Assembly: GCA_020721445.1 (NCBI GenBank)
Contig: DYMU01000009.1
Location: 1 to 64,000 of the forward strand
Direction: 5' to 3'
DNA length: 64,000 bases
Source of the DNA: Gemmobacter nectariphilus
Lineage (GTDB): Bacteria; Pseudomonadota; Alphaproteobacteria; Rhodobacterales; Rhodobacteraceae
The first letter of the stretch is position 1. Every line of letters begins with the position of its first letter. The notes beneath the pieces are model-generated. The model was not told where the DNA came from, did no database searches, and worked only from the letters and a program-made list of their open reading frames with translations. The translations under genes were made by a program, and so were the position numbers. This document shows, piece after piece, positions 46,414-56,406 of this stretch.

Positions 46414-47607
46414 TCAGGCACGAAAGGCCGCAAGACGGTGGAACACCTCGGCAATCCCGGCGGCATCGACATTGGCAAAGGCGATGCGGATCTGGCGCTT
46501 GCCAGCCTTTGAGCCTGCGGGCTGGAACATGGTGCCGGGCAGCATCAAGAGCGACGCCTCTTGCACCAGCCGCTGGCAGATCTGGTCCGAGGGCTGGGCA
46601 AAGGGGTGCTCGACATAGGCGAAATAGGCCCCGCACCCCAGCAGTTTCCAGCCGTCAAGCCGGGTGAACCCGGCGATCATCGCCGCCCGGCGCGACAGGA
46701 TCTGATCACGCTCGCCGGCAAGCCATGGGCCGAGGTTGCGCATGCCCCACAGCGCCGCGATCTGACCCAACTGGCTGGGACAGATGGCGACGGTGTCCAG
46801 GAACTTTTCGACCTGCGCCAGACGCCGCGCAGAGCCTGTCACAGCGCCCACCCGGTGCCCGGTCAGCCGGTAGGCCTTGGAAAAACTGTAAAGCTGGATC
46901 AGCGTGTCCGACCAATCGGGATCGGTGAACAGGTCATGCGGACGCCCGCTGCGGCTGTCGAAGTCGCGGTAGGTTTCATCCACGATCAGTGCAAGCTTGT
47001 GGGCGCGGGCCAGATCGCGAAACGCGGCCAGAGTTTGCGCCGGATACTCCACCCCGCCCGGATTATTTGGCGAAACCAGCACGATGGCGCGGGTTCTTGA
47101 TGTGATCAGTGAAGCGGCTGTGCCGGCGTCAGGGATCAGGCTTGCGCCGGTGTCCAGCGGCACGGTGGTGATGCCCTGCATGTCCAGCCACATTTTATGG
47201 TTGAAGTACCATGGGGTTGGCAGGATCACCTCATCCCCCGCGCGGGCCAGGGTGGCCAGCACGGCGGTGAAAGCCTGATTGCAGCCCTGGGTGATGGCGA
47301 CCTGATCGGCGGTCACCCTGCCGCCATAGGCGTGTGACCATTGGGCCGCGATCTCGGCCCGCAGGTCGGGCAGACCCAGCACCGGGCCGTAGAGATGGGC
47401 GGCGTCATCGGTCAGCGCCGCCTCGGCAATCGCCTGCAGCAGGGCCAGCGGGGGCGGCTGGGTCGGGGCGGCTTGGCTTACATTGATCAACGGGCGATCC
47501 GCCGGGAACTGCACGCCTTGCAGCCAACGCCGCGCCTCCATCACCGGGGGGGCGTCGGTTGCGGCCATGGCGGGGTTGAGCGGCAGAGGCATCGGGATCG
47601 CCTTCAT
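46414..47607 (-). CDS. PLP-dependent aminotransferase, class I/II
   Basis: 397 residues. Substrate-side motifs SPNNPGGVEYP and VDETYRDFDSR, with PLP lysine in SFSKAYRLTGHRVG. The amino donor is not predictable. The ATG at 47607 is chosen over a longer frame. Upstream is copy 6 of the dispersed motif. Confidence 0.9.
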   Translation of the reverse strand: MKAIPMPLPLNPAMAATDAPPVMEARRWLQGVQFPADRPLINVSQAAPTQPPPLALLQAIAEAALTDDAAHLYGPVLGLPDLRAEIAAQWSHAYGGRVTADQVAITQGCNQAFTAVLATLARAGDEVILPTPWYFNHKMWLDMQGITTVPLDTGASLIPDAGTAASLITSRTRAIVLVSPNNPGGVEYPAQTLAAFRDLARAHKLALIVDETYRDFDSRSGRPHDLFTDPDWSDTLIQLYSFSKAYRLTGHRVGAVTGSARRLAQVEKFLDTVAICPSQLGQIAALWGMRNLGPWLAGERDQILSRRAAMIAGFTRLDGWKLLGCGAYFAYVEHPFAQPSDQICQRLVQEASLLMLPGTMFQPAGSKAGKRQIRIAFANVDAAGIAEVFHRLAAFRA

Positions 47608-47620
47608 GCTGGCGGCGGAA

Positions 47621-47675
47621 CCGGGGGGTTTCACACCCCCCGGACCCCCCGTGGGATATTTGGAGAAAGAGAAAG
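47621..47675 (+). repeat. Dispersed intergenic motif, copy 6
   Basis: CCGGGGGG/CCCCCCGG hairpin, then GTGGGATATTTGGAGAAAGA and GAAAG. Here the orientation is opposite to both minus-strand neighbours. Confidence 0.5.
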
Positions 47676-47696
47676 CCGGGCCGGGGGGCTGGTGCC

Positions 47697-48203
47697 TCAA
47701 TCGGTGCCGCGGAAGGGTTGGACGTATTGCAGCGCCATGTCCCAGGGAAAGAAGATCCAGGTGTCCTGACTGACTTCGGTGATATAGGTGTCGACCTGCG
47801 GACGGCCCGAGGGTTTGGCGTAGACGGTGGCGAAATGGGCGTTGGGATAGATCCTGCGCACCAACTCCAGCGTCTTGCCGCTGTCGACCAGATCGTCGAC
47901 CACCAGAATGCCGGTGCCATCGCCCATCAGATCGGGTTGTGGCGCCTTGATCACGCGGGCCTCGGTCTGCGACTGGTGGCTGTAGGACTTGACGCTGATC
48001 GTATCGACGACGCGGATGTCAAGTTCGCGGCTGACGATCATCGCCGGCACGAGGCCGCCACGGGTGATGCCGACCACGGCTTTCCAGGCGCCATTGTCGG
48101 GGCCCTTGCCATCCAGCCGCCAGGCCAGCGCGCGGGCGTCGCGGTGGATCTGGTCCCAGCTGACGTGGAAGCCCTTTTCATGTGGCAGACGATCCGGGGA
48201 CAT
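47697..48203 (-). CDS. gpt: Xanthine phosphoribosyltransferase
   Basis: 168 residues. [15 protein letters not shown] is the PRPP-binding loop and [13 protein letters not shown] the hood/PPi site. It salvages xanthine and guanine. The ATG at 48203 has AAGGAG seven bases upstream. Confidence 0.92.
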   Translation of the reverse strand: MSPDRLPHEKGFHVSWDQIHRDARALAWRLDGKGPDNGAWKAVVGITRGGLVPAMIVSRELDIRVVDTISVKSYSHQSQTEARVIKAPQPDLMGDGTGILVVDDLVDSGKTLELVRRIYPNAHFATVYAKPSGRPQVDTYITEVSQDTWIFFPWDMALQYVQPFRGTD

Positions 48204-48215
48204 GGACAAGCTCCT

Positions 48216-48830
48216 TCAGGTGGCGGCGAGTTTCAGGCCGAGGAGCGCCAGCATGCCCCCGAAGGCCCGGTCGATGACGATTTTCAGGCTGATATAACGG
48301 GCACGCGTGCGGTCAAGCGAGAAGATGCGGGCGACCAGCGTGTTCCAGAGGGTTTCGTTGAGGAATACGACCATCAGCAAGGCGGCATAGACCCAAGCCG
48401 GTGTGGCAGGCGGCACGGTGCCGAGGAAAATGGCCGAGAACATTACCGCCGGTTTGGGATTTGCCAGCTGGGTGAACAGCCCAAGCCGGAAGGCAGATAC
48501 CCCCGAGCGCGGCACCGGGCGGGCATCGGCTGTGACAAGCGGCGTTTTGGCATCGCGCCACAAATGGTAGCCCATCCAGATCAGATAGCCACCGCCGATG
48601 AGTTTCAGCGCCCACAAAAGCGCCGGGGCGGCGGCGAAGATCAGGGCAAGGCCGAACATCGCGGCTGACGCCCAGACCACCGCCCCGGCACCGATGCCAA
48701 GCGCCAGCAGCGCGCCGGTGCGAAAGCCCTCGCTCAGCCCGGTGCGGGCCGACATCAGAACGGCGGGGCCGGGCGAGATGGCGGCAAACAGCGACAGCAT
48801 GGCAAAGGCAAGGAAGGCGGCGAGCGTCAT
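48216..48830 (-). CDS. LysE-family amino acid exporter (translocator)
   Basis: 204 residues, six helices; begins with the typical FAISPGPAVLMSARTGLSEG. Substrate unknown. It starts at an ATGA overlap with fabI. Confidence 0.88.
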   Translation of the reverse strand: MTLAAFLAFAMLSLFAAISPGPAVLMSARTGLSEGFRTGALLALGIGAGAVVWASAAMFGLALIFAAAPALLWALKLIGGGYLIWMGYHLWRDAKTPLVTADARPVPRSGVSAFRLGLFTQLANPKPAVMFSAIFLGTVPPATPAWVYAALLMVVFLNETLWNTLVARIFSLDRTRARYISLKIVIDRAFGGMLALLGLKLAAT

Positions 48831-49660
48831 GCCTCGCCCTTTTGCGCTTTGGCGGTGACCACGTCGATATCGGGCGCATCGACCGCCTTCATGCCCACCA
48901 CATGATAGCCCGCATCGACATGCAGGTTTTCGCCGGTGGTGCCCGAGCCAAGGTCGGAGATCAGGTAAAGGGCGGCCTTGCCAACCTCTTCTTGTGTGAC
49001 GTTGCGGCGCAGGGGCGAGTTCAGCTCATTCCAGCGCATGATGTAGCGAAAATCGCCGATGCCGGAGGCGGCCAGTGTCTTGATCGGTCCGGCGCTGATG
49101 GCGTTGACGCGGATGCCGTCCTTGCCAAGGTCTTCGGCGATGTATTTCACCGATGCCTCAAGGGCGGCCTTGCACAGGCCCATGACGTTGTAATGCGGCA
49201 TCACCTTTTCGGCGCCGTAGTAGGTCAGCGTCAGCAGGCTGCCGCCATTGGTCATCAGGGGGGCAGCGCGCTGGCAGACGGCGGTGAAGGAGTATACCGA
49301 AATATCCATCGACATCAGAAAGTTGGCACGCGATGTTTCGACATAGCGGCCGCGCAATTCGTTCTTGTCGGAAAACCCGATGGCATGCACCACGAAGTCG
49401 ACCGTGCCCCATTCGGCCGCCAGCCAGGCAAACAGCGCATCCATGCTGGCCTCGTCGGCCACGTCGCATTCAAACAACCGTGGTGGGCCAACCGAGGCGG
49501 CAAGTGGCTCGACCCGCTTTTTCAACGCCTCGCCCTGATACGAGAAGGCAAGCTCTGCGCCATGGTCTGCCAGTGTCTTGGCGATGCCCCATGCAATGGA
49601 CTTGTCATTGGCAAGCCCCATGATCAGCCCGCGCTTGCCCGCCATCAGCCCTGTTGACAT
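48827..49660 (-). CDS. fabI: Enoyl-[acyl-carrier-protein] reductase (NADH)
   Basis: 277 residues. Last step of fatty acid elongation. [28 protein letters not shown] is the NADH-binding start and [29 protein letters not shown] has the Tyr-x6-Lys active site. Complete; a target of triclosan-type inhibitors. Confidence 0.96.
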   Translation of the reverse strand: MSTGLMAGKRGLIMGLANDKSIAWGIAKTLADHGAELAFSYQGEALKKRVEPLAASVGPPRLFECDVADEASMDALFAWLAAEWGTVDFVVHAIGFSDKNELRGRYVETSRANFLMSMDISVYSFTAVCQRAAPLMTNGGSLLTLTYYGAEKVMPHYNVMGLCKAALEASVKYIAEDLGKDGIRVNAISAGPIKTLAASGIGDFRYIMRWNELNSPLRRNVTQEEVGKAALYLISDLGSGTTGENLHVDAGYHVVGMKAVDAPDIDVVTAKAQKGEA

Positions 49661-49771
49661 CCGTTGCTCCTCGCCCAGTTCTCGCGTTGTGTACGACGTG
49701 TAGGCGAAAGGTCAGGCCCGTTCAAGCCGTGGCTTGTGGGCGGCCCTGTGGCCAGGAAAGGCAGGAACATC

Positions 49772-50374
49772 ATGGATCGTGGCGGAATTTTTGCGGGCGA
49801 TGACCCGTTTGCACTGACGCGGAGCTGGCTGGCCGAGGCGGAACGCACCGAGCCGAACGACCCCAACGCCATTGCGCTGGCCAGCGTCGACGCAGGCGGG
49901 ATGCCAAATGCGCGTATGGTGTTGCTCAAAGACATCGAGGATGATGCCTTTGTGTTCTACACCAACTACAGCTCGAAAAAGGCGCAAGAGATTGAAGGCG
50001 CGGGCAAGGCGGCTTTTGTCATGCACTGGAAGACCCTGCGTCGGCAGATCCGGGTGCGCGGGGTGACCGAGCGCGAAGAGGGCCAAAAGGCGGATGAGTA
50101 TTACGCCAGCCGCAGCCTGAAGTCGCGGCTGGGGGCCTGGGCCAGCCAGCAATCACAGCCGTTGTCCTCGCGGGAACATCTGATGGCAGAGGTGGCAAAG
50201 CTGACGCTGACCAAGGGAATGAACCCGGCCAGACCATCCTTTTGGGGAGGTATTCGCATCCGCCCGCTTGAGATAGAGTTTTGGGCTGACGGGGCGTTCA
50301 GGTTGCATGATCGGTTTCGGTGGACACGCGACGCGGTGCAAGATCCTTGGGAAATTCACCGCCTCAACCCCTGA
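49772..50374 (+). CDS. pdxH: Pyridoxamine 5'-phosphate oxidase
   Basis: 200 residues. Oxidises pyridoxine/pyridoxamine phosphate to PLP with [37 protein letters not shown] and [15 protein letters not shown] are family motifs. The ATG at 49772 follows AAAGGCAGGAAC. Confidence 0.96.
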   Translation: MDRGGIFAGDDPFALTRSWLAEAERTEPNDPNAIALASVDAGGMPNARMVLLKDIEDDAFVFYTNYSSKKAQEIEGAGKAAFVMHWKTLRRQIRVRGVTEREEGQKADEYYASRSLKSRLGAWASQQSQPLSSREHLMAEVAKLTLTKGMNPARPSFWGGIRIRPLEIEFWADGAFRLHDRFRWTRDAVQDPWEIHRLNP

Positions 50375-50488
50375 ATTTCACGCTTCGTGAATGGCAGAAC
50401 GTGGCAATCCTGCGCAAAATGCACTTGAATCCCCTGACGGAATGGCGTCACAAGGACGCTTGGGGTCACTCTGGGGAACGGCTCTGTT

Positions 50489-51040
50489 ATGACGCAAGAA
50501 GAAGCGGACATGCGCATTGTGCATGGCCAGGTGAAGTGGTTCGATCCGGCAAAAGGCTTTGGTTTTATCGTCTCGGATGAATCGGAAAGCGATATCCTGC
50601 TGCACGCCAATGTGTTGCGGAACTATGGGCAAAGCACCGTCGCGGATGGCGCGACAATCTCGGTGCGGGTGCAGCAAAGCCCGCGCGGGGTGCAGGCGGT
50701 CGAGGTGATGTCGGTTCAGGCTCCGGCGGGCATGGGGATGCCGCTGGCCGAAGAAGGCAGCGAATTGACGGCCGAGGATCTGGCAGCCTTGCCGCTGGAG
50801 GCGGCACGGGTGAAGTGGTTCGACAAATCCAAGGGCTTTGGCTTTGCCAATGTCTTTGGCCGCACGGATGATGTGTTCATTCACATCGAAGTGTTGCGCA
50901 TGTCGGGCTTTGCCGATCTACAAGCGGGTGAAGCGGTTTGTCTTCGGATCATCGAGGGCAAGCGCGGACGCATGGCGGTTCAGGTGGCATCATGGGAAGC
51001 AGCATCACGCGAAGCAGCAGCATCTGGCGGCGCGCAGTAG
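50489..51040 (+). CDS. Double cold-shock-domain protein
   Basis: 183 residues with two cold-shock domains: VHGQVKWFDPAKGFGFIVSDE at 10-75 and ARVKWFDKSKGFGFANVFG at about 107-170. This two-domain form is typical of alphaproteobacteria. It binds single-stranded nucleic acid and unwinds RNA. A small inverted repeat TTCACG/CGTGAA at 50377-50391 lies upstream. Confidence 0.93.
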   Translation: MTQEEADMRIVHGQVKWFDPAKGFGFIVSDESESDILLHANVLRNYGQSTVADGATISVRVQQSPRGVQAVEVMSVQAPAGMGMPLAEEGSELTAEDLAALPLEAARVKWFDKSKGFGFANVFGRTDDVFIHIEVLRMSGFADLQAGEAVCLRIIEGKRGRMAVQVASWEAASREAAASGGAQ

Positions 51041-51486
51041 TCATATTGGGTGCGGCGCTTTGCGCCACACCGGTGGCTGCCGGGTGCCGTGACGATCAGG
51101 TGGAACTGCGCTGGACCGACGGTCAGGCGCGGTTTTCAGTCGAGGTCGCTGATGACGACGCCGAGCGTGGCCGCGGCCTGATGTTTCGTGAAAGCCTGCC
51201 ACGATCGGCCGGGATGCTGTTTGTCTATGACAGCCCGCGCCGGGCGACGTTCTGGATGAAGAACACGCTGATCCCGCTGGACATGATCTTTGCCGATGCT
51301 TCGGGCCGGGTGCGCCACGTGCATGCCAATGCGCGGCCGCAGGATGTGACGGTCATCGACGGCGGCGAGGATGTGCTTTTTGTGCTGGAGATCAATGGCG
51401 GGCTCGCGGCGCGGTTGGGCATTGCACCGGGGGCCGAGTTGCGCCATCCGGCGATTGCAAATCCGGCATGGTCTTGCGCGGAATAG
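50992..51486 (+). CDS. DUF192 family secreted protein
   Basis: 164 residues with a signal peptide (WRRAVVILGAALCATPVAAG) and the DUF192 core: AERGRGLMFRESLPRSAGMLFVYDSPRRATFWMKNTLIPLDMIF. The ATG at 50992 lies inside the end of the cold-shock gene (49-base overlap). The function of the family is unknown. Confidence 0.88.
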   Translation: MGSSITRSSSIWRRAVVILGAALCATPVAAGCRDDQVELRWTDGQARFSVEVADDDAERGRGLMFRESLPRSAGMLFVYDSPRRATFWMKNTLIPLDMIFADASGRVRHVHANARPQDVTVIDGGEDVLFVLEINGGLAARLGIAPGAELRHPAIANPAWSCAE

Positions 51487-51528
51487 GCCTTTCCATCCCG
51501 CAGCGCATTGGCTATGACCGCGATCAGT

Positions 51529-51605
51529 CGGGGCGTAGCGCAGCCTGGTAGCGCGACGGTTTTGGGTACCGTAGGTCGAGAGTTCGAATCCCTCCGCCCC
51601 GACCA
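51529..51605 (+). tRNA. tRNA-Pro(TGG)
   Basis: 77 bases with CCA. Acceptor CGGGGCG/CGCCCCG, D stem GCGC/GCGC, anticodon stem ACGGT/ACCGT with loop TTTGGGT (anticodon TGG), T stem GAGAG/CCCTC region with TTCGAAT loop. It decodes CCN proline codons. No integrase or att-like repeat is next to it. Confidence 0.96.
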
Positions 51606-51744
51606 TTTTCCAGCCAGCTTTGTCAGACCGGGTCGCATTTGATCTTGCGGTTGATTTTTGACCGCCCGGTTTGGTGCGGTTTTCGCCCGCGTCAGGCGTT
51701 GCTTTTCAGGCGGTGCGTTCCCCAAAACGGCCTTGCCGGGCCGG

Positions 51745-52413
51745 TCAGACAGCGCGCAGCCACAGTTGCAGCGGCTTTTCGGTTTCGGCCACATCCCCGA
51801 CATCGCGCCACGCAAAGGTTGCCACCGCACCGGGCACCGGCGCATAGCCGCGCTTGAGCCAGAAGGCATCGGGGCCGCGATAATCTTGGGGGCAGGCCGG
51901 GTGGGTGTCGGGCCGGCAGATCGCGCAAAACGCAATATGGCTGCGGCCAAGGCTGCGGGCATGGCTTTCGCGCAGATCAAAGAAGCGGTGCCCCAGGCCC
52001 AGGCCGCGATAGGCGTGCAGCAACACCGACTCGACGCCATAAAGGATGCGGGTCAGCGGCACATCCAGCGCGGCAAAGGGGGCGGCAAAGGCCTCGGCAT
52101 GCACTTCCATCGGGGTCGAGGTCGAGGCGCCGATCAGCCTGTCGCCATCAAAGGCCGCGACCAGAACCGCGTCCTTGTTGTCCAGGTAGCTTTGCAGATA
52201 ATCCCTCTCATAGGCCAGTGTGCCGTCGTAAAGATAGGGCCAGTCCCGAAACACCGTGATGCGCAGGGCCGCCACGGCATCCAGATGCTGTTCCAGTTCC
52301 GCGCCTTGCAGGCTGCGCAGGGTGATGCCGTCCGGCAGGGCGGCGCGCGGATTGCTGGCGGTGACAGCGGCAGTGCTGCAGGCCGGTGCTGTGCGCAAAG
52401 GGGCTTCGGTCAT
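51745..52413 (-). CDS. GNAT-family N-acetyltransferase
   Basis: 222 residues. AVLVAAFDGDRLIGASTS and VESVLLHAYRGLGLGHRFFDLRE form the acetyl-CoA site. Substrate unknown. Confidence 0.82.
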   Translation of the reverse strand: MTEAPLRTAPACSTAAVTASNPRAALPDGITLRSLQGAELEQHLDAVAALRITVFRDWPYLYDGTLAYERDYLQSYLDNKDAVLVAAFDGDRLIGASTSTPMEVHAEAFAAPFAALDVPLTRILYGVESVLLHAYRGLGLGHRFFDLRESHARSLGRSHIAFCAICRPDTHPACPQDYRGPDAFWLKRGYAPVPGAVATFAWRDVGDVAETEKPLQLWLRAV

Positions 52414-52482
52414 CTCGGCCTCCGGGGTGGGGTGGGGCGCAGGATAGCGTCCCCGTCGGCGATGCCCAGCCCCATTCGCGCG

Positions 52483-53643
52483 TCATGCGCCTTTCGGCAG
52501 CGGCAGCGACAGGGTGCGATAGGCGCTCCAGTCGGTAATTTCAGGGTAAAACTGCTTGCGCCAGGCCCTCACACGCGGGTTCATCACCCGCCGCCACAGG
52601 GGCGGGATCATCGCCATCGCCGTCATCACTGGATAGCCGTGGGTCAGCTGTGGCACCTGATCGGCGGGATAGCTTTGCAGCAGCGGAAAGCGCCGGGTCG
52701 GGTGGCAATGATGGTCGGCGTGGCGTTGCAGGTTGATCAAGAGCAGGTTCGACACGCCATGCACCGAATCCCATGAATGATGCGGCTGCACCGGTTCATA
52801 GCGGCCGGTGTTCAGATATTTGCGGGTCAGGCCGTAGTGTTCGACATAGTTGGTCAGCTCCAACTGCCAGACCGCGACGGCGGCCTGATAGACAAACAGC
52901 ACAATGCCGATCCAGCCGCCGACGATGAAGGCAAGCGCAAGGGCGGCAAGACCGAGAAGAAGGTATTTCCACATCGGGTTGCGCCAATGCCAGGCCGGGC
53001 GGCCCCGCCGCGCCAGCATGGCTGCCTCGGCCCGCCAGGCCGACGGGATGCCATCGCGCAGCACCCGCAGGAAATAGCGGTGGAAGCCCTCGTTATAGCG
53101 CGCGGTGGCGGTATCGCGCCCGGTGCCGACGTAAGGGTGATGCACCAGCATGTGTTCGGTGCGGAAATGGCCATAAAGCACCATGGCCAGCAACAGATCG
53201 CCCAGCATGGGTTCGAAGCGGTTGGTCTTGTGGAACAATTCATGCGCATAGACGATGCCCACCGTGCCGGTGGTCACACCAATGCCGAACATGATGCCGA
53301 TGATTTCCAGCACCGAATGGTCGGTGACATGGGTCAGCGCCCAGATCGTGCCATACAGCAGCAGCGCCTGAAGCGGCATCCAGACCCAGGTCAGCAGCCG
53401 GAACCAGAACAGGTCCGCCTCGGGGGTGTCCAGATCGGCATTGGCCGGGTCGGGGCCAAGGATGCTGTCCATCAGCGTCATCAGGCCCCAGCCGTAAAGC
53501 GGGATCAGCAGGATGGTCCAGCCGCCCTGCAACACTGCCAGAACGACCAGCGGCGCAAAGGAAAGGGTGATCCAGAACGGCGCCGCGCGCAGCGGTTTGG
53601 CGCGGGGGCCGGGGGGGGTGGCAGGGTTGGCGGCGGTGGTCAT
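52483..53643 (-). CDS. AlkB-type alkane 1-monooxygenase
   Basis: 386 residues, about six membrane helices, diiron histidine boxes HELFHK, HMLVHHPY, QRHADHHCHP and NYVEHYG in family order. It hydroxylates terminal methyl groups of alkanes or related lipids, using rubredoxin electrons. No rubredoxin gene is adjacent. An FNR-like site lies 117 bp upstream. Confidence 0.93.
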   Translation of the reverse strand: MTTAANPATPPGPRAKPLRAAPFWITLSFAPLVVLAVLQGGWTILLIPLYGWGLMTLMDSILGPDPANADLDTPEADLFWFRLLTWVWMPLQALLLYGTIWALTHVTDHSVLEIIGIMFGIGVTTGTVGIVYAHELFHKTNRFEPMLGDLLLAMVLYGHFRTEHMLVHHPYVGTGRDTATARYNEGFHRYFLRVLRDGIPSAWRAEAAMLARRGRPAWHWRNPMWKYLLLGLAALALAFIVGGWIGIVLFVYQAAVAVWQLELTNYVEHYGLTRKYLNTGRYEPVQPHHSWDSVHGVSNLLLINLQRHADHHCHPTRRFPLLQSYPADQVPQLTHGYPVMTAMAMIPPLWRRVMNPRVRAWRKQFYPEITDWSAYRTLSLPLPKGA

Positions 53644-53759
53644 CGGTTCACCTGTTGCTTTGGCGCAAAAGGCCGGTTGGCCCGGCTTGTGGCCCCATTG
53701 CGGCCCCGGTGTTGCGCCCCGGTCGCAGGCACGCTGTGCCGGGCGTGGCAGTCCCGGCT

Positions 53760-53773
53760 TTGATCAAGGTCAA
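53760..53773 (-). promoter_or_regulatory. FNR-like half-perfect box upstream of alkB
   Basis: TTGAT-CAAG-GTCAA, one mismatch from TTGAT-N4-ATCAA. It lies in the 173-bp gap between alkB and the ubiV end. Much less certain than the site at 56349. Confidence 0.4.
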
Positions 53774-53816
53774 ATCCGGGCTCTGCCGCCCTGTTGCATT
53801 CTGCCGCAGGCGGATG

Positions 53817-54770
53817 TCACAGGCCGGGGCGCAGTGCCTTGGCCGGGGGGGCGGCAGACCAATGCGCGCCAAACGGGCCTTTGACAAAACCATCGGACAA
53901 TTGCCCGCCCGGCACCTGACCGACCAGATAGGACACAAGTTCCATCGCGGTGATCCGGCCGGCGATCCGGTCGGCATAGCCTTTGCAGATCGCCGCAAAA
54001 TCGCCGCTTTGCGGCGACAGCCGCAGCGAGGCGACACCGGCGTCGCGCAACGCCTCGATCTGATACGCCATGCTGGCGGTGCTTTGGCTTAGGGTCTGCA
54101 CACCGTTCACCGCCAGAAACTTTTGCCCGTCCAGCGTTTCGACATCGCGGCCATCGGGGTCAAGCCCGCAGACAAACTGGCAACTGTCCTTGGCGTGGTC
54201 ATGCAGCCGCGCGTGATAGCAGCGCCCCGAGATCGCCAAGGGCAGGCGGCCATGGCCCCAGACCTCGACCGCGACACCCAAGTCGCGGCCCAAACGGGCC
54301 AGAACGGTGATGGAATCCAGCGGCAGTTCCGGCGGCAGGCAGATGCGCGTGGCCCCGCGTTTTGCCAGCCAGCGCAGGGTGCCTTCGTTATAGACGTTGA
54401 TCAGCGGGCCCACCCAGAACGGCTGGCCTGCGGGCAGGGATTGCAGGGCGGTCAGGTCGTTCACCTCGACCGGCAGGCTGATATCGGACAGCGCGGCGGT
54501 GGCTTTTCGTTCGCGTTTCAGGGTGACAAGGGCAAGGCTGGTGACGGCCACGGATTTGCCCGCCGCCAGCAAGGTTTCCACGGCACCCGCGATTTCATCT
54601 TGCCAGAACGGCAAACGCTTGGAGCAGACCAATTCGCCAATCACCACGCGCGCCACGGGGGCGCTGGCAAGCGACTGGTAGAAGCCGCGCACGGTGGCGG
54701 CATCCCAGAAGAACGGGTTCGGGCCGACGGTTAGGTCAAGATCGGGCAGGTCAAGATCGGTCATCGTCAT
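53817..54770 (-). CDS. ubiV: UbiV, oxygen-independent ubiquinone hydroxylation
   Basis: 317 residues, U32 peptidase family. With UbiU it hydroxylates ubiquinone precursors without O2, using prephenate as oxygen donor in known systems. Cysteines of the 4Fe-4S cluster include those in SGRCYHARLHDHAKDSCQFVC. Overlaps ubiU by four bases (ATGA). Confidence 0.93.
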   Translation of the reverse strand: MTMTDLDLPDLDLTVGPNPFFWDAATVRGFYQSLASAPVARVVIGELVCSKRLPFWQDEIAGAVETLLAAGKSVAVTSLALVTLKRERKATAALSDISLPVEVNDLTALQSLPAGQPFWVGPLINVYNEGTLRWLAKRGATRICLPPELPLDSITVLARLGRDLGVAVEVWGHGRLPLAISGRCYHARLHDHAKDSCQFVCGLDPDGRDVETLDGQKFLAVNGVQTLSQSTASMAYQIEALRDAGVASLRLSPQSGDFAAICKGYADRIAGRITAMELVSYLVGQVPGGQLSDGFVKGPFGAHWSAAPPAKALRPGL

Positions 54771-55747
54771 CTCCAGGTCTTGGCATAGGCGCCGGTGGTG
54801 GCGGCCTGACCTTCGCTCAGCTTGGCCAGTGCGCCTTCGGGCATGGCGCGCCCTGCGTCAAACGCCTCGACCGCGGCGCGGAAGCTGCGCACCACCTCGG
54901 CCACATAGGCGCGGCTGCGCTGGCGGCCTTCGATCTTCAGCGCCGTCACCCCGGCGCGGGCAAGGGCCGGGATCAACTGGGTGGCGTTCAGGCTGGCCGG
55001 GTCTTCGAACACATGGCCGGTCTGGTCGCCCGACACGAAACAGCCCTTGCACAGCGTCGGGTAGGGCGCGGGTTCGCCCTTGGCGGTGCGGTGGATGGTG
55101 TAGCCGCCCAAGCGCGCGGTCAGCCCGCCGGGTTCCTCGGCATAGTCCACATGGCTGGCGGGTGAACAGACGCCGTTCATGTTGGGCGATTTGCCGGTGG
55201 CATAGGATGACAGCGAACACCGCCCCTCGGCCATCACGCACAGCCCGCCAAACACGAAGACCTCGGTTTCCACGTCAATCTCGCGGTTGATGGCGGCGAT
55301 TTCATCGACCGTCAGCACGCGCGGCAGCACGACCCGGCGCACGCCAAAGGTTTCGGCATAGAAATTGATCACATCGGCATTTGCCGCAGCAGCCTGCACC
55401 GACAGATGGCGGCGCAGATCGGGGTGGCGGTCGGCGGCATAGGCCAGCAGGCCAATGTCGGCCAGAATGACCGCATCGGCCCCTACCTTGGCCGCATCGT
55501 CGATGGCGCGGTGCCACAGCGGCTCGGCCCCGGCATGCGGGAAGGTGTTGATCGCGATCAGCACCTTGGCGCGGCGCGCATGGGCAAAGGCAATGCCTTC
55601 GGCCATCTCGGCGCGGTCAAAGTTCAGACCGGGAAAGTTACGGGCGTTGGTTTCATCGGCAAAGCCGCAATAGATGGTGTGGGCGCCCGCCTCGACAGCG
55701 GCGCGCAGGGCGGCGGGGGTGCCCGCGGGGCAGACCAGTTCCATCAT
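54767..55747 (-). CDS. ubiU: UbiU, oxygen-independent ubiquinone hydroxylation
   Basis: 326 residues, U32 family. MELVCPAGTPAALRAAVEAGAHTIYCGF is the family start. The cluster cysteines lie in CVMAEGRCSLSSY, NGVCSPASH and the LCKGCF part. It forms a heterodimer with UbiV. Overlaps ubiT. Confidence 0.93.
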   Translation of the reverse strand: MMELVCPAGTPAALRAAVEAGAHTIYCGFADETNARNFPGLNFDRAEMAEGIAFAHARRAKVLIAINTFPHAGAEPLWHRAIDDAAKVGADAVILADIGLLAYAADRHPDLRRHLSVQAAAANADVINFYAETFGVRRVVLPRVLTVDEIAAINREIDVETEVFVFGGLCVMAEGRCSLSSYATGKSPNMNGVCSPASHVDYAEEPGGLTARLGGYTIHRTAKGEPAPYPTLCKGCFVSGDQTGHVFEDPASLNATQLIPALARAGVTALKIEGRQRSRAYVAEVVRSFRAAVEAFDAGRAMPEGALAKLSEGQAATTGAYAKTWR

Positions 55748-56292
55748 AGCGCGGCTCCTTCGGGGCGGTCCATGCGGTGCAGTGCAAGGCCGGTGATGCG
55801 TTCGGTGGCGGGCAGCAGATGCGCCAGCAACGGCGCCAGCGGCTTGGCGATGATTGCCAGTTCGGCCGACAGGTCCAGTTCGGCGTCGTCAATCGCATTG
55901 CGCAGGGCAACGGCAGCGCCGGTATCGCCTTCGACCACCAGATCGCGTGAGAAAAACAGCGCATCGCCATCAAGACTGCCATGCACCATGCCCAGAAAGG
56001 CCGCCGTCAGCCCGGTGATGCGCACATCATGGCGCGGCAGGCGGCGGCGGGTATGGGCGGTGACGCGCGGGCGGGCCCCGCCGGGTTCCAGCACCAGAAG
56101 GAACGGCATGTCGGTCAGGTCCAGCAGAAAGCGGCGCTGCGCATGGTCGCCCAGACGGCGTTGCAGGCCGGGGTGGCGCTGCATCAACTGCCGGGTCAGC
56201 AGCGTCAGCATCACGGTCAACGGGGTCAGCGGCAATGGCTTTGCTGCCAGCGCAAGGATGCGCGGCAGTTGCGGCAACGGTTTTTCTGTCAT
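55744..56292 (-). CDS. ubiT: UbiT, SCP2-domain accessory factor
   Basis: 182 residues. An SCP2 lipid-binding domain (DGDALFFSRDLVVEGDTGAAVALRNAIDDAELD). It binds isoprenoid precursors for the anaerobic pathway. The ATG at 56292 follows GAGGACAAG; ten further upstream codons are not supported. First gene of the ubiTUV operon. Confidence 0.9.
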   Translation of the reverse strand: MTEKPLPQLPRILALAAKPLPLTPLTVMLTLLTRQLMQRHPGLQRRLGDHAQRRFLLDLTDMPFLLVLEPGGARPRVTAHTRRRLPRHDVRITGLTAAFLGMVHGSLDGDALFFSRDLVVEGDTGAAVALRNAIDDAELDLSAELAIIAKPLAPLLAHLLPATERITGLALHRMDRPEGAAL

Positions 56293-56348
56293 CTTGTCCT
56301 CGGCCCTTTCGGCTGGGGCCAATCTAAGACCAACACTGCGGCTTGGAT

Positions 56349-56362
56349 TTGATCACAATCAA
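56349..56362. promoter_or_regulatory. Perfect FNR/FnrL box between ubiT and ubiD
   Basis: TTGAT-CACA-ATCAA, identical to the FNR consensus. It is 57 bp from the ubiT start and 45 bp from the ubiD start, so it can serve both divergent operons under low oxygen. Confidence 0.88.
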
Positions 56363-56406
56363 GTCGCGGGCTGTAAAACGCTGATAGCCGTCAATGCCTT
56401 GTCGAG

